Source: Sepiola atlantica
Taxonomy: Eukaryota; Mollusca; Cephalopoda; Sepiida; Sepiolidae
Assembly (NCBI GenBank): GCA_963556195.1
Contig: OY744519.1
Span: forward strand, 30,620,897 to 30,684,896
Direction of reading: 5' to 3'
Length of the DNA: 64,000 bases
Shown here piece after piece: positions 25,301 to 35,179 of this stretch. The notes under the pieces were generated by a model, which was not told the origin of the DNA, ran no database searches, and was given only the letters and a program-made list of their open reading frames with translations. Each line of letters begins with the position of its first letter. The stretch's first letter is position 1. A program made the translations under genes and the position numbers.

Positions 25301-26592
25301 TTTCTTGTTTTTGCACCACCACCAATATTATTTTCTTGTAATTGCACCACCACTAATATTATTTTCTTGTTGTTGCACCACCACTAATATTATTTTCTTG
25401 TTGTTGCATCACCACTAATATTATTTTCTTGTTATTGCACCACCACTAATATTATTTTCTTGTTACTGCACCACTACTAATATTATTGTCTTGTTGTTGC
25501 ACCACCACCAATATTATTTTCTTGTTGTTGCACCACCACTAATATTATTTTCTTGTTATTGCACCACCACTAATATTATTTTCTTGTTGTTGCACCACCA
25601 CTAATATTATTTTCTTGTTGTTGCACCACCACTAATATTATTTTCTTGTTGTTGCACCACCACTAATATTTTTTTCTTGTTGTTGCACCACCACTAATAT
25701 TATTTTCTTGTTACTGCACCACTACTAATATTATTTTCTTGTTGTTGCACCACCACTAATATTATTTTCTTGTTGTTGCACCACCACTAATATTATTTTC
25801 TTGTTGTTGCATCACCACTAATATTATTTTCTTGTTATAGCACCACCACTAATATTATTTTCTTGTTATTGCACCACCACTAATATTATTTTCTTGTTGT
25901 TGCATCACCACTAATATTATTTTCTTGTTATTGCACCACCACTAATATTATTTTCTTGTTATTGCACCACCACTAATATTATTTTCTTGTTATTGGAGCA
26001 CCACTAATATTATTTTCTTGTTGTTGCATCCCCACTAATATTATTTTCTTGTTATTGCACCACCACTAATATTATTTTCTTGTTACTGCACCACTACTAA
26101 TATTATTTTCTTGTTGTTGCACCACCACCAATATTATTTTCTTGTTATTGCACCACCACTAATATTATTTTCTTGTTGTTGCATCACCACTAATATTATT
26201 TTCTTGTTATTGCACCACCACTAATATTATTTTCTTGTTGTTGCACCACCACTAATATTATTTTCTTGTTACTGCACCACTACTAATATTAGTTTCTTGT
26301 TGTAGCACCACCACAAATATTATTTTCTTGTTGTTGCACCACCACTAATATTATTTTCTTGTTGTTGCACCACCAATGATATTATTCTCTTGTTACTGCA
26401 CCACCACTAATATTATTTTCTTGTTGTTGCACTACCACTAATATTATTTTCTTGTTGTTGCACCACTACTAATATTATTTTCTTGTTATTGCACCACCAC
26501 TAATATTATTTTCTTGTTGTTGCACCACCACTAATATTATTTTCTTGTTGTTGCACCACCACTAATATTATTTTCTTGTTGTTGCACCACCA
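10330..26592. repeat. giant 31-bp minisatellite array (~524 copies)
   Basis: Perfectly phased tandem array of a 31-bp monomer. The plus-strand consensus starts CTTGTTGTTGCACCACCACT and ends AATATTATTTT. The first monomer begins at 10330 and the last full start is 26575. Across 16.26 kb the phase changes by one base only, traced to a 32-bp monomer at 21800-21831. Common variants are GTTATTG, GTTGTAG, GTTACTG, GCATCGCC, CACCATT, ACTGATATT and TCTTTTT. Variant order is itself repeated over long distances (higher-order structure). Because 31 is not a multiple of three and each unit has TAA, no frame stays open. Confidence 0.98.
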
Positions 26593-27421
26593 TCTCAAAA
26601 ACTAATGAAACAAATATATTAAACAACATAATTATATTGAAAACATGAACACCTTTTCTACTAAAAATAATTATTTAATCTGTAGATGGATAAAATTCAA
26701 CCATATCCGAGACACGGATAAATATCCAGGTAGCATCTCTCGATTAGATCAATATTGCCTCTTGTTTCTGACCTTTAACCCTTTTCTATTTATTTAGTTA
26801 GTTAACCCTAACCATATCCCTAAAATCCTAACATTAACCCTAACCTTTAAATAAAAAAAGGCGAAAAACAAACAAAAAATAATGTTAATTACAGGAAATT
26901 TGTGATGGGGCAATAACAGGAAAGTAACTTTTATTTTCATAAATAAATGCCTATAACAATTATTTAATAATAATCGTTATATTTCTATTTCCATAAACAA
27001 ATGCTTCTAAGTGTTGGATAATGGCCCGATGAGAATGGACGTATCTGTTGGGAATCGTTGATTTGACTTGCGCGAATTAACGCGGGGCAGTCGAGTGCAG
27101 AACAGGGCTTGTTCTCACAGTCGGAGCAGGCAGACGTGACAAGGTTACCGTGTGACGAGACCCCAGATCAAGGATCAGTCTGCACCTGGAGAGACTGTGA
27201 CGTCACAGGCCCTTGCGTGGGAAACGGAGGCTCTGTGACGTCACTCGTTCTCGAGAGAAGCGAGTGTTAGTCAGTCTGATGCGGAAAGCGAACCGAGAGG
27301 ACGTGCGATTCACAATAAGGGATATTTCCCCTAGGGGAAATGCAGGCGCGAGAAATCATTCCCCCCCCCTCTCTATGAATAGTTAAGAAAACATTAATAA
27401 CTAACTACGATAAAGTAGTGA
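26593..27421. other. flank of the minisatellite; telomere-like motifs and two CRE palindromes
   Basis: No gene recognised. At 26802-26847 degenerate CCCTAA units occur (TTAACCCTAACC twice). At 26926-27010 there are two partial copies of the 3' half of the ~105-bp repeat (ATTTTCATAAATAAATGCC). The part from 27050 to 27340 is GC- and CpG-richer and has two TGACGTCA palindromes at 27198-27205 and 27236-27243. It could be a promoter or LTR fragment, which the sequence does not settle. Confidence 0.5.
27198..27243. promoter_or_regulatory. pair of TGACGTCA (CRE-like) palindromes
   Basis: Two identical 8-bp palindromes whose starts are 38 bp apart, both in the context CTGTGACGTCAC. They match the cAMP-response element consensus. 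No transcription unit could be tied to them. Confidence 0.35.
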
Positions 27422-27423
27422 TT

Positions 27424-27468
<45 letters not shown>
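27424..27468. repeat. (CT)n microsatellite
   Basis: CT run. The minus-strand frame over it is an artefact. Confidence 0.95.
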
Positions 27469-27689
27469 ACGTAGCCCCACTTGAAATAACAACTCTTGTA
27501 ATAAATGAATTAACTTCAAAAGAAGAGTCTGTCTTCGGAGTGCACCACATGGCTTTTATTGCAGACAACAGACGGCGTGGTTCTAGAAGAAAGAATTCAT
27601 CCACTGGACGACACAACCAACCCTCTACACGACGAGTATATGAAACGCGTACTGCCGCGGTCCAAGCAGGAGAGGGCTATGCAACATAA

Positions 27690-28440
27690 GTATAACTATT
27701 AGACTGGGCTATGTTGAGGAGAGATGGAGGAAAATATAGGTTCATGTGGGCCATCCGTAAATATAAAAGTCCTATTTTCATAAATCAATGTCTGTAACGA
27801 TTATTATTAGACTGGGCAATGTTGAGAAAGAGAAGGAGAAAAATATAGGTTTATTTGGGCGATCCAAATAAAAGTCATATTTACATTTTTAAAAATATAT
27901 CTGTAACGATTATTATTAGACTGGCCTATGTTGGGGAGAGATGGACGAAAATATAAGTTTATGTGGGCCAACCGTAAGTATAAATGTGTGATATTCGTAA
28001 ATAAATACTTCTTAGTATTATTATTAGATTGGGCTATGTTGAGGAGAGATAGAGGAAAATATAGTTTTTTTTTCGTAAATATAAAAGTCTTATTTTCATA
28101 AATAAATACATGTATTGGTCTTATTAGCCTGGGCTAGTGTTGTCGAGAGGGGTGGCTATAGGTTATTTAGGCCATCTGTTAGTGTAAATGTATTATTTTC
28201 GTAAATAAATGCTTCTCATTAGGTACTGTTAGAGAGGGCTATGTTGAGAAGAGATGGAGAAAAATATCTGTTATTTCGGCCGTTCGTAGATATAAAACTC
28301 CTATGTTTTAATAAATAACTGCTTGCATGGGTCTTATTAGACAGGGTTAGTGGTGAGGAGAGACGCGGAACAATTATAGGCTTAGTTGGGTCATCCGTAA
28401 GTATAAAATTCTTATTGTCATAAATAAATGCTTGTCGGCT
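27690..28440. repeat. degenerate tandem array, ~105-bp unit, about seven copies
   Basis: Each unit runs: ATTAGACTGGGCTATGTTGA, GAGAGATGGAGGAAAATATAGG, TTNATGTGGGCCATCCGTAA, ATATAAAAGTCCTATTTTCA, TAAATAAATGCNTGTAACG. Unit starts are near 27698, 27803, 27912, 28020, 28120, 28220 and 28337. Units differ by many substitutions and small deletions (one lacks the GTGGGCCATC part). A single further copy is at 9917-9990. Confidence 0.85.
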
Positions 28441-28911
28441 CGATGATGCCAACACGAAGCCTTTATCGATTTTACCGTTTTACAAACGGACGTATTATGT
28501 AGGTCGCTTCTAATTCTTTCTTTCTTTCGTTCTTCTCTTCAAATATTCACACGACGCAGACGTTGGGTTATGCGCGTGCGCAAACGGAAGTATACTTACT
28601 ATTACTCTTTTTAAGACATAAAAACGTCCATGTTTAGAAGGCAGGGCGAATCCAGGTGTCTGTCTACTAAGCGCGGAAGGTAGTGGTGGTGGTGATTGGG
28701 GGGGGGGGGGATTAGATATTAGTATTTATTTATTTATTTATTTTGAAGTGATGCTCCTCATAAAACCTCGTCCCTCCCACTTCTCATGGGTAATTTATTT
28801 TATTACCATTGTTTAGTCGTTTTTCACTGCAGCAAGGTTAGACATGACGTCAGTTTAACGTGGGAGGAAAACCAACTCCCCCCAAGGGGCCATGTTGATA
28901 ATACATATTAG
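28441..28911. other. unassigned DNA
   Basis: Contains a G-run (28699-28711) and (ATTT)n at 28723-28743. A GGTTAGACATGACGTCAG stretch near 28836 resembles the SINE tail, and may be a diverged fragment. Confidence 0.4.
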
Positions 28912-29110
28912 TTATCTCCTCTCCAGTGGAGATTTGACACAAGGTCAGATGTGATTTTTTTATGATAAAGGCACTATGGCCTACAAAAAATGCCTGGACA
29001 GCCCTGTCGGCATTCCCCGGTAGGGGAGCCTTAGGCGATTAGTAATAAACTAACCTCCTTTCGCTGAGAGAACGTAAAGCCTGGGAGGGTAGACCAGAAC
29101 TGAACAGAAC
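28912..29110 (-). mobile_element. SINE-like dispersed repeat, 5'-truncated copy
   Basis: On the plus strand: tail hairpin relic CTCCTCTCCAGTGGAGA, GACACAAGGTCAG, GGCACTATGGCC, GGCATTCCCCGGTAGGGG, AGTAATAAACTAACCTCC, AAAGCCTGGGAGGGTAGACC. Same order as the copies at 10028 and 47659. Confidence 0.78.
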
Positions 29111-29174
29111 CATACCCCAGCTCTACAGCAACAAAACCACTGTCGGACTGATTTGTATCATAATTCGGTACTGA

Positions 29175-29768
29175 TATAGAATGAGACCCAATTTCCGCCA
29201 ACTTTGCGTCGGCATCTTTCGGCAGTTTACGTAAGCTGCCGGAGAAAGCCAACGCAAAGACTGACAGACGATAAGGACACTGCTGCTTAAAGTAAATACA
29301 TTTTTTGTTTGTTTATACTTAGAAAACTAAAAATAAACAACTGGTCAATGTTTCTTAATATAACATGAACAGTAATAGCTAAACAACTGTTAATAATCAA
29401 TTTTTTTTAAGAAAGCATAGCTAATCAATTGTTAATCAATAAAAAAAAATTTTCAAGAAAAGTTTCTTTTTCTTTTGAAATAAAATGAACAAAACAGCTA
29501 ATCAACTGTTAATAATAACTTTTTCAAGAAAGGTATCCAACAATTTTTTTTAATAGTCCAAGAAATAAAACATAGTCATCTGGTAACACACAAAACGAAC
29601 CAAAACGAACTAAACAAGTTTTTTTTTTAGAAAAGTTTAAATAATATTTACTTGAAGCAGCGGCGTCCTTATCACCTGTCAGTCTTCGCGTCGGCTTTTT
29701 CTGGCAGTTTACGTAAACTGCCGGAAGATGCCGGCGCAAAGTTGGCGAAAATTGGGTCACATTCTATA
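29175..29768. mobile_element. foldback MITE with palindrome-bearing long TIRs
   Basis: Arms 29175-29300 and 29640-29768 are inverted copies, with outer ends TAGAATG(A/T)GACCCAATTT. Each arm itself contains a 20-bp palindrome of type GGCAGTTTACGTAAACTGCC (29221-29240, one mismatch; 29703-29722, perfect). The outer bases fit a TA target. The AT-rich middle codes for nothing. Minus-strand frames here (29031-29252 and 29524-29760) are produced by the arms. Confidence 0.75.
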
Positions 29769-30344
29769 AAGAACAAAGAATGCCAAATCTATACAAAAGT
29801 AATTATTTTTTATTGACAACTTGTTAAGACAATGCACGATAAAGAGTTCGCGATAAATGAGAGTTCAGAGTGTCCGAGAACATTTTAGGTGAAAGTAGAG
29901 TTGTTTTGTCTGTAAGGAGAAATTGAGTACACGTGCTCATTTCGGTTATCGCCTTGCTAGTTTGCGTGTGACAGAGTGTATAAAATGAGTAGATGTTGTA
30001 GATGTGCTTGTATATATTAGCGTGTCTGTTTTGCGAGCGAGAGAGTGTACGTACGAACTTGTGTGCGAGAGAGTTCGGTTAGCGGTGTGTATATGCTGGC
30101 GCTGTGTTTAGTAGTTCATTTAGTAGTTCGTAAAAGTCTCCCGTCATGTGTGTGCTATTTGTCGAGGGCCTTTTGTATCCCAAGTGTCGTGCGCATGTGT
30201 GTTGTCTCTGGAAGAAAATAGGAAAGAGAAAGAACAACACTGTGTTTGGGTTTTTATACTATGTGCGAGATTTAGAAATTAATATTTCTTTTGCTGTGAA
30301 TCGTTGCTGCTACTGCTTCTAACAGGCATTCTCGTCTGGATTCT
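29769..30344. other. unassigned DNA
   Basis: GT-rich stretch, no gene or repeat family recognised. Confidence 0.5.
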
Positions 30345-30450
30345 TTGATAGGAGCGCCTAAGGGGACCGGCAATAAACTAACCCACTCCCAAAGGAGGAG
30401 GTAATACTTGGGAGGGTGCACCTCCTAGGGCCGACTCCGACTATACTTCA
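30345..30450 (-). mobile_element. SINE-like repeat fragment
   Basis: Short piece of the same family: GGCAATAAACTAACCCACTCC, AAAGGAGGAGGTAA, TTGGGAGGGTGCACCTCCTAG. Confidence 0.65.
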
Positions 30451-30593
30451 TCCTGACAACAAAAAGTCTGATAGTTCAGGACGGACCGTAAGTTGCCAGA
30501 ATGATGCCAAGGCGAACCTCAGTCAATATGATAATTGGCCAGAACCGAATGCAAGTTAGATTTTAGGCCATCAGTAGAAATAACACATGGCGC

Positions 30594-30660
30594 AACGGAT
30601 AAAAGCGTTGATTAACAACGAATGACAACCTTCTGGGTGTTGATGGTTCGATCCTTACTA
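30594..30660 (+). mobile_element. tRNA-derived SINE head (Arg-like) or tRNA pseudogene
   Basis: A-box-like TGGCGCAACGGATAA at 30596 and B-box-like GGTTCGATCC at 30644, spaced as in a tRNA. The acceptor stem does not close, so it is not a functional tRNA. AATA-rich DNA follows. Confidence 0.5.
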
Positions 30661-30836
30661 CAGGCAATAATAACTAAGAATAACATACTAATTAATTAAG
30701 TAACACTTCTACCCAGTCGTGGCTTTACGGAACGAGAACAATCTATCCCCGTGGATTAAAAATAAACGCATTCAGTTCGAAATTCTGTATAGGTTTCCGA
30801 ATTCAAAAGATCCTGAAGAAGGTCAGAGATTGCATC

Positions 30837-30877
30837 GGCCGAAATTTTGTGAAAGTTATTTTCACAAAATTTCGGCC
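30837..30877. repeat. perfect 18-bp-arm hairpin
   Basis: Arms 30837-30854 and 30860-30877 (GGCCGAAATTTTGTGAAA and its complement) are separated by a 5-nt loop. The left part follows CCTGAAGAAGGTC, so CTGAAGA...GGCCGAAA has a hammerhead-like outline, but with an extra A before the stem. Confidence 0.85.
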
Positions 30878-30965
30878 AAGATGAGAAAAATAGTGCGAAT
30901 AATACAAACTAGCGGGACCCGTGTAAATTATACGAAATTATGTTTTCAATACTAATTATCTTGTT

Positions 30966-31030
30966 CCCAACCTATAAAAGCGGTTTCGTGTCTGTCCGTC
31001 CGTCCGTGCGTCCGTCCGTCCGTCAGACTT
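30966..31030 (+). mobile_element. Helitron-like 5' end motif with (CCGT)n
   Basis: CCTATAAAAGCGGTTTCGTG followed by TCTGTCCGTCCG repeats. It resembles the ATAAA...TGTCTGTG starts at 3544 and 4021. The matching 3' end was not identified. Assignment is weak. Confidence 0.35.
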
Positions 31031-31154
31031 TTTTCTCGATTTGATCGATCGACTAATTGCGATTTCGACGACTAAACCTTACTTTGTAAATGCTTTAGAT
31101 TAAATTAAATTTGGCTCCAATTCATGAGTAGCATACAAAGATTCGGAAGGTCGT

Positions 31155-31447
31155 TGCTTTAGATGTAAGCGTGACACACAAAATAACACACACACTATCG
31201 TATTAATATGTGTCTTCTCGGTCGTCCCCTCCCTACCCCCTACCTCCTTCGATGTAGAAAAACAAATCTTAGAGGTCGGTTGGGATCGAACTATAAACAA
31301 GTCAGACTGGCGTCAAAAAACCGACGTCGCTAACCGTTGTGCCAAAGGGTAATAATTGGAAGTATAATGAAAATTAGGTGACTTGAATGCGCAGAGCTTT
31401 TGATGTAAGCGTGACACACGAACACACACGCTATCGTATTAATATAT
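31155..31447. repeat. direct repeat pair (~50 bp)
   Basis: GATGTAAGCGTGACACAC plus CTATCGTATTAATAT blocks at about 31158-31209 and again at 31399-31446, same orientation. A tRNA-like B box lies between them. Confidence 0.7.
31278..31345 (-). mobile_element. tRNA-like SINE head
   Basis: On the minus strand GGCACAACGGTTAGCG (A-box-like) and GTTCGATCC (B box) occur at tRNA spacing. The stems do not close well. Probably a decayed tRNA-derived SINE. Confidence 0.4.
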
Positions 31448-31539
31448 AGATTATAAATCCTTATCTAAAAAAAAAATCCGACAAATAAACACTTAAAGCT
31501 TAAGGAAATAGGAAATAATGTCAATATCAAATGAGTACC

Positions 31540-31640
31540 TATTTACCTGCCTCCTCTCGAGGGTAGAGTTAAACACGAAGTCGGTTTTTAATATGGGGTA
31601 AATTCAACTCCCCAAAATGGGGTACTCTAAATTTGGACAA
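31540..31640 (-). mobile_element. SINE tail fragment
   Basis: Plus-strand CTATTTACCTGCCTCCTCTCGAGGGTAGAGTTAAACACGAAG resembles the hairpin tail of the copies at 31775 and 37705. Confidence 0.45.
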
Positions 31641-31774
31641 AAACAAAAATTGCCTCAATCTAAAAGGATGTCTCCTTCACTGACCGAGCACAGAAATGAT
31701 GAAGAACAGATACTACAATTTGATCCTAGTCAAAAGACTGGAGAGTTTATAACAAACGACCTATGATTTTATTA

Positions 31775-31920
31775 GTATTTTATTTACCTCCTCTTCAGGA
31801 GGTTAGACACAAGGTCAGGTATGGGTTTTGATGAAAACGTTTCTGTAGAAACGAACTGGATTCGAACCCGGCACACCCAGGTCCACGTCGTTAACCACTT
31901 AGCCACCGCGTTGTTAAGTT
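31775..31920 (-). mobile_element. tRNA-derived SINE with hairpin tail
   Basis: On the minus strand a tRNA-like head has an A box (TGGCTAAGTGGTTAACG) and a B box (GGGTTCGAATCC). It is joined to a short body and the tail ACCTTGTGTCTAACCTCCT...GAGGAGGTAAATAAA, which folds on CCTCC/GGAGG. The same head-body-tail order is found at 37705-37850. The tail links it to the longer SINE family at 47659. Confidence 0.8.
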
Positions 31921-33207
31921 TAATTTCTAGAAAATACTGAAATGGTTTTCCTGATCATTTTATAAATAGCGACTAAATTGAAAATCTGAAAAATGTGTAT
32001 TTTTATAAATTATTAAGTGTTATACTCTTCTAAGCAACGTGTATAGTATTATGGTTTGTTTTTATAAGTTAGTGCTACTTTGTTAAATTTCCAGCTGTAG
32101 AGCCGAAAAATTCCTTCCGTATATAGACAGACTTTTCAAATTAAAGATTTCTAAAAACCAAGGGCAGATAATTCAATATACATGCATATACATATATGCG
32201 TAAACACGTATATGCATAGATCCACACACACACATACAGATAGATATACATGTTTGGTTAAACAGAAGTTAAAGTTCATGTGTGTTCCTTTTTTGGTCCA
32301 ATTTTTCGAGCCAACGATTTAATGTTATGTTCCAGTGTGAATAAGAATTCCCCATGTTTACAAACGTTTTCGACTCTCGTGAGTTGCCGTTTGGCACGTG
32401 ATGAGGTTACAAAATTAAAACTGGTGAATTTATTACGATAGTGCAATGATAAATTGGTTCATGGTATGGCGAAAAGGAATTATTTTCTATATCTAACTTG
32501 ACATCTAAAAAGTGTACGATGTTTTTCCACCGTCTATTGTTGTTCCTAATGCATATTTGTTTAAAAAATACAATTTCTTTATTGTTAAATCATATGATGA
32601 GTTACGTGCTACAGTAGTAAAAAAGGACATCATACCTGTACAGACTTCCCATTAGCTCTGGTAGGAGAATATTAATCTCCCTCGGCTAAAATAGTTCGAC
32701 CAGATGAGTGGCCTGTGCAGAATCCGATGCACCCATTAAGATGTCGAAATTATTTGGCGGGTCTGACCTAGTCCAGTATTTACCAAAAAAAAAAAAAAAC
32801 GAGACGTTCTAGCAAGAAGAATAAATCAATTTCCGTGGAGGTAATATCCATGAGATTTTTTTTGACATAATTAGAGCCTTTTGGGGAGAATCTATGTCAT
32901 TCATTTATAATAACAATCAATATCAAATTACTTGAGTAGACGGAGACAAAAATGGGTTATTAATGTTCAACTTTATTATTTATACTAAATTATTTTTATT
33001 TATTAACTCTAACTACATCAGAACTAGATGGACAAATTAATCTTATGGATAGGGCTAGTGTCAAAATTATGCTTATGGTTCTTGAATGTTAATCTTGGCG
33101 TTTTATGGGTTATTATTTCGGCCCATTCATTTATTTTAATTCTGTTAACAATTTTAAAAAAATACAATTTCTTTATTCTTAAATCATAATATATATATAT
33201 ATATATA
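31921..33207. other. unassigned AT-rich DNA
   Basis: No gene recognised. A ~20-bp AAAAATACAATTTCTTTATT block occurs twice (about 32565 and 33159), each followed by (G/C)TTAAATCATA, suggesting remnants of one repeat. Confidence 0.5.
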
Positions 33208-33347
33208 CAGGGTGTCTCAAAAAAATGTACTCACTCTTAGAATGGCAAAATGTGCAGAAGATGTCGAGTTTGCACACAAAATTGTGTGGAGCGATGAAGC
33301 AAAGTTTTCTCGTCATTCTACGAGTGAGTACATTTTTTTGAGACACC

Positions 33348-33350
<3 letters not shown>
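33208..33350 (+). mobile_element. 143-bp mariner/IS630-type MITE
   Basis: Perfect 29-bp terminal inverted repeats beginning CAGGGTGTCTCAAAAAAATG, inserted in a (TA)n run with TA on both sides as expected for the superfamily. The interior still encodes IVWSDEAKFSRH, a transposase-like fragment around the second catalytic aspartate. So it is an internally deleted mariner copy. Confidence 0.88.

Positions 33351-33424
<74 letters not shown>
33351..33424. repeat. (TA)n microsatellite
   Basis: TA run continuing from the right end of the MITE. Confidence 0.95.
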
Positions 33425-33426
<2 letters not shown>

Positions 33427-33587
33427 ATGTTAATATAATGACATTCCAGTGTTTATGAAATAGTGCTCAATAACGGGTAGAGCTGTATTATAGTATCAAT
33501 TCCTTTATTTATACAAACATCTGAAGAACAGATGAAAGTTATTGTTATGGATTGATTGTTACTATGGTCATTGGAATGCAACTATAA

Positions 33588-33589
<2 letters not shown>

Positions 33590-33640
<51 letters not shown>
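33590..33640. repeat. (TA)n microsatellite
   Basis: TA run. Confidence 0.95.
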
Positions 33641-33641
<1 letters not shown>

Positions 33642-33959
33642 CTTTATATAGATGTATAGAGATATGAACAAAAGTGGTAACATACACAAGAGATAAATAT
33701 AACTAATAAAATTGAAATCTAAGTATTAAAATTAACCGTGAAGTTTCTACGTGTTCCACTCGTAGGTAAAATTTTCTCCCGCCTTTAATTAAGAATTGTC
33801 AGCAGGTTGTGGGTGAGTGGGGGATTAAAAGCAATAAATTAATGTGGGTGATAAGTAATTGTAATAAGTCTATAAAAACTTACATTAGGTTGATTGAAAT
33901 CGCTACTAAATGTTACGGCAATAGTAATCTTGTCAAAATATATTTTGTAATGACGTTGG

Positions 33960-34420
33960 ATGGAAGAGGGAGGGAGGGAGGGGGGAGGGAGACAGAAAGA
34001 GAGAGAGAGAGAGAGGGTGAGGACAGAAAGAGGGGGAGAAAGAGAGTAAGAGCAATAAAAAAAAGAAAACAGAAACGGATAGAAAGAGAAAGAGAAAGAG
34101 AACGAGGGAGAGAGAGAAGGCAATAAAAAAAGAAAGAAACGTAGAGGTGGAAAAGAGACTGATTGAAAGATACAGAGAGAAAGAGGGGGCGGTAAAGAGA
34201 AACAAAAGGAAAGAGGCACAGCGAAAGACAGAGAGAGAAGGAAGAGAGAGAGAGGGTGAAAGATAACGGGAAGGGTGATAAAAAATAAACATAGAAAAGA
34301 GAGAGTGTCTGATATAAAGAGACAGAGATATGAAAAGAAACACAGAGAGAGAGAGAGAGAGAGAGAAGGGAAGAGAGAAAGAGAGAGAAAGAGATAAAAT
34401 ATGTGCACAGAGAGTCATAG
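33960..34420. repeat. GA-rich purine tract
   Basis: About 460 bp of irregular GA/GAAA purine sequence on the plus strand. The long Ser/Leu/Phe-rich frames on the minus strand (up to 222 codons) and the Arg/Glu-rich plus frames come from this bias and are not genes. Confidence 0.92.
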
Positions 34421-34470
34421 AGAAACGGATAGATACGGAGACAGAGACAAAAAAAGAGATAGACGGAAAT

Positions 34471-34471
<1 letters not shown>

Positions 34472-34553
<82 letters not shown>
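34472..34553. repeat. (CA)n(TA)n compound microsatellite
   Basis: CA units followed by TA units. Confidence 0.95.
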
Positions 34554-34555
<2 letters not shown>

Positions 34556-35179
34556 AAATAAAAATTGGTTTAGCTAGACTAAACACAACGTGTATATACA
34601 AAAATACCCAATAACATGAAGATAATGCATTCTAGCCTGATAATGAATTTTAGCCAATTCTTGTGCTTTGTGAAAGGACATCTCATTAATTAGATATTAA
34701 TTTCTATTCTTTTCCATTTACAGAAATTTTTTTTTTTTAATTTTCTTCTTTTTTTATTTTCTTTTTACTTAGTTTACCCCAACGTTGACAAGTTGCCACT
34801 GTGGACGTAAGGGCTAATAACAATTAGGGTGAAAGTTTAGAGGGTTATTCTAAATTGGGATCTGTGCAGCGAGATGCTTGTTCACATTAGTTTTAAATTT
34901 CTGCATGTCCGTACAGTCGGGGAAACAAGGAGCAAAGGCCGACAGCTTGAGGAAAAAAGCTATTGGAGTAGAAGGATCTCCGGCATCTGGAGGCCTCCAC
35001 AGTTGAAGTAATGGGATTTAGCTGATTGTCGGGTTGGTCGTGTGAATTTACGTTGAGGGAGCACCAGAGCAGCAAGTTCATCGGAGCACATTCCATTGAA
35101 GTACTTGTAAAACAAGAACAAGAATGCAACATTGCGGCGATTGGACACCGGCTGGAGCTGATGGATAGTGAAGGACCTA

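Noticed and set aside
10330..26592. Regular 31-bp repeats that could be mistaken for a CRISPR array
   Set aside because: The repeats are directly adjacent with no spacers, and the context is eukaryotic.
31846..31912. Functional tRNA gene on the minus strand
   Set aside because: A and B boxes are present but the acceptor stem does not pair and a SINE body and tail follow.
33839..34601. Three long overlapping minus-strand open frames (189-222 codons)
   Set aside because: They are Ser/Leu/Phe/Tyr-rich translations of the GA/TA simple repeats with no domain.
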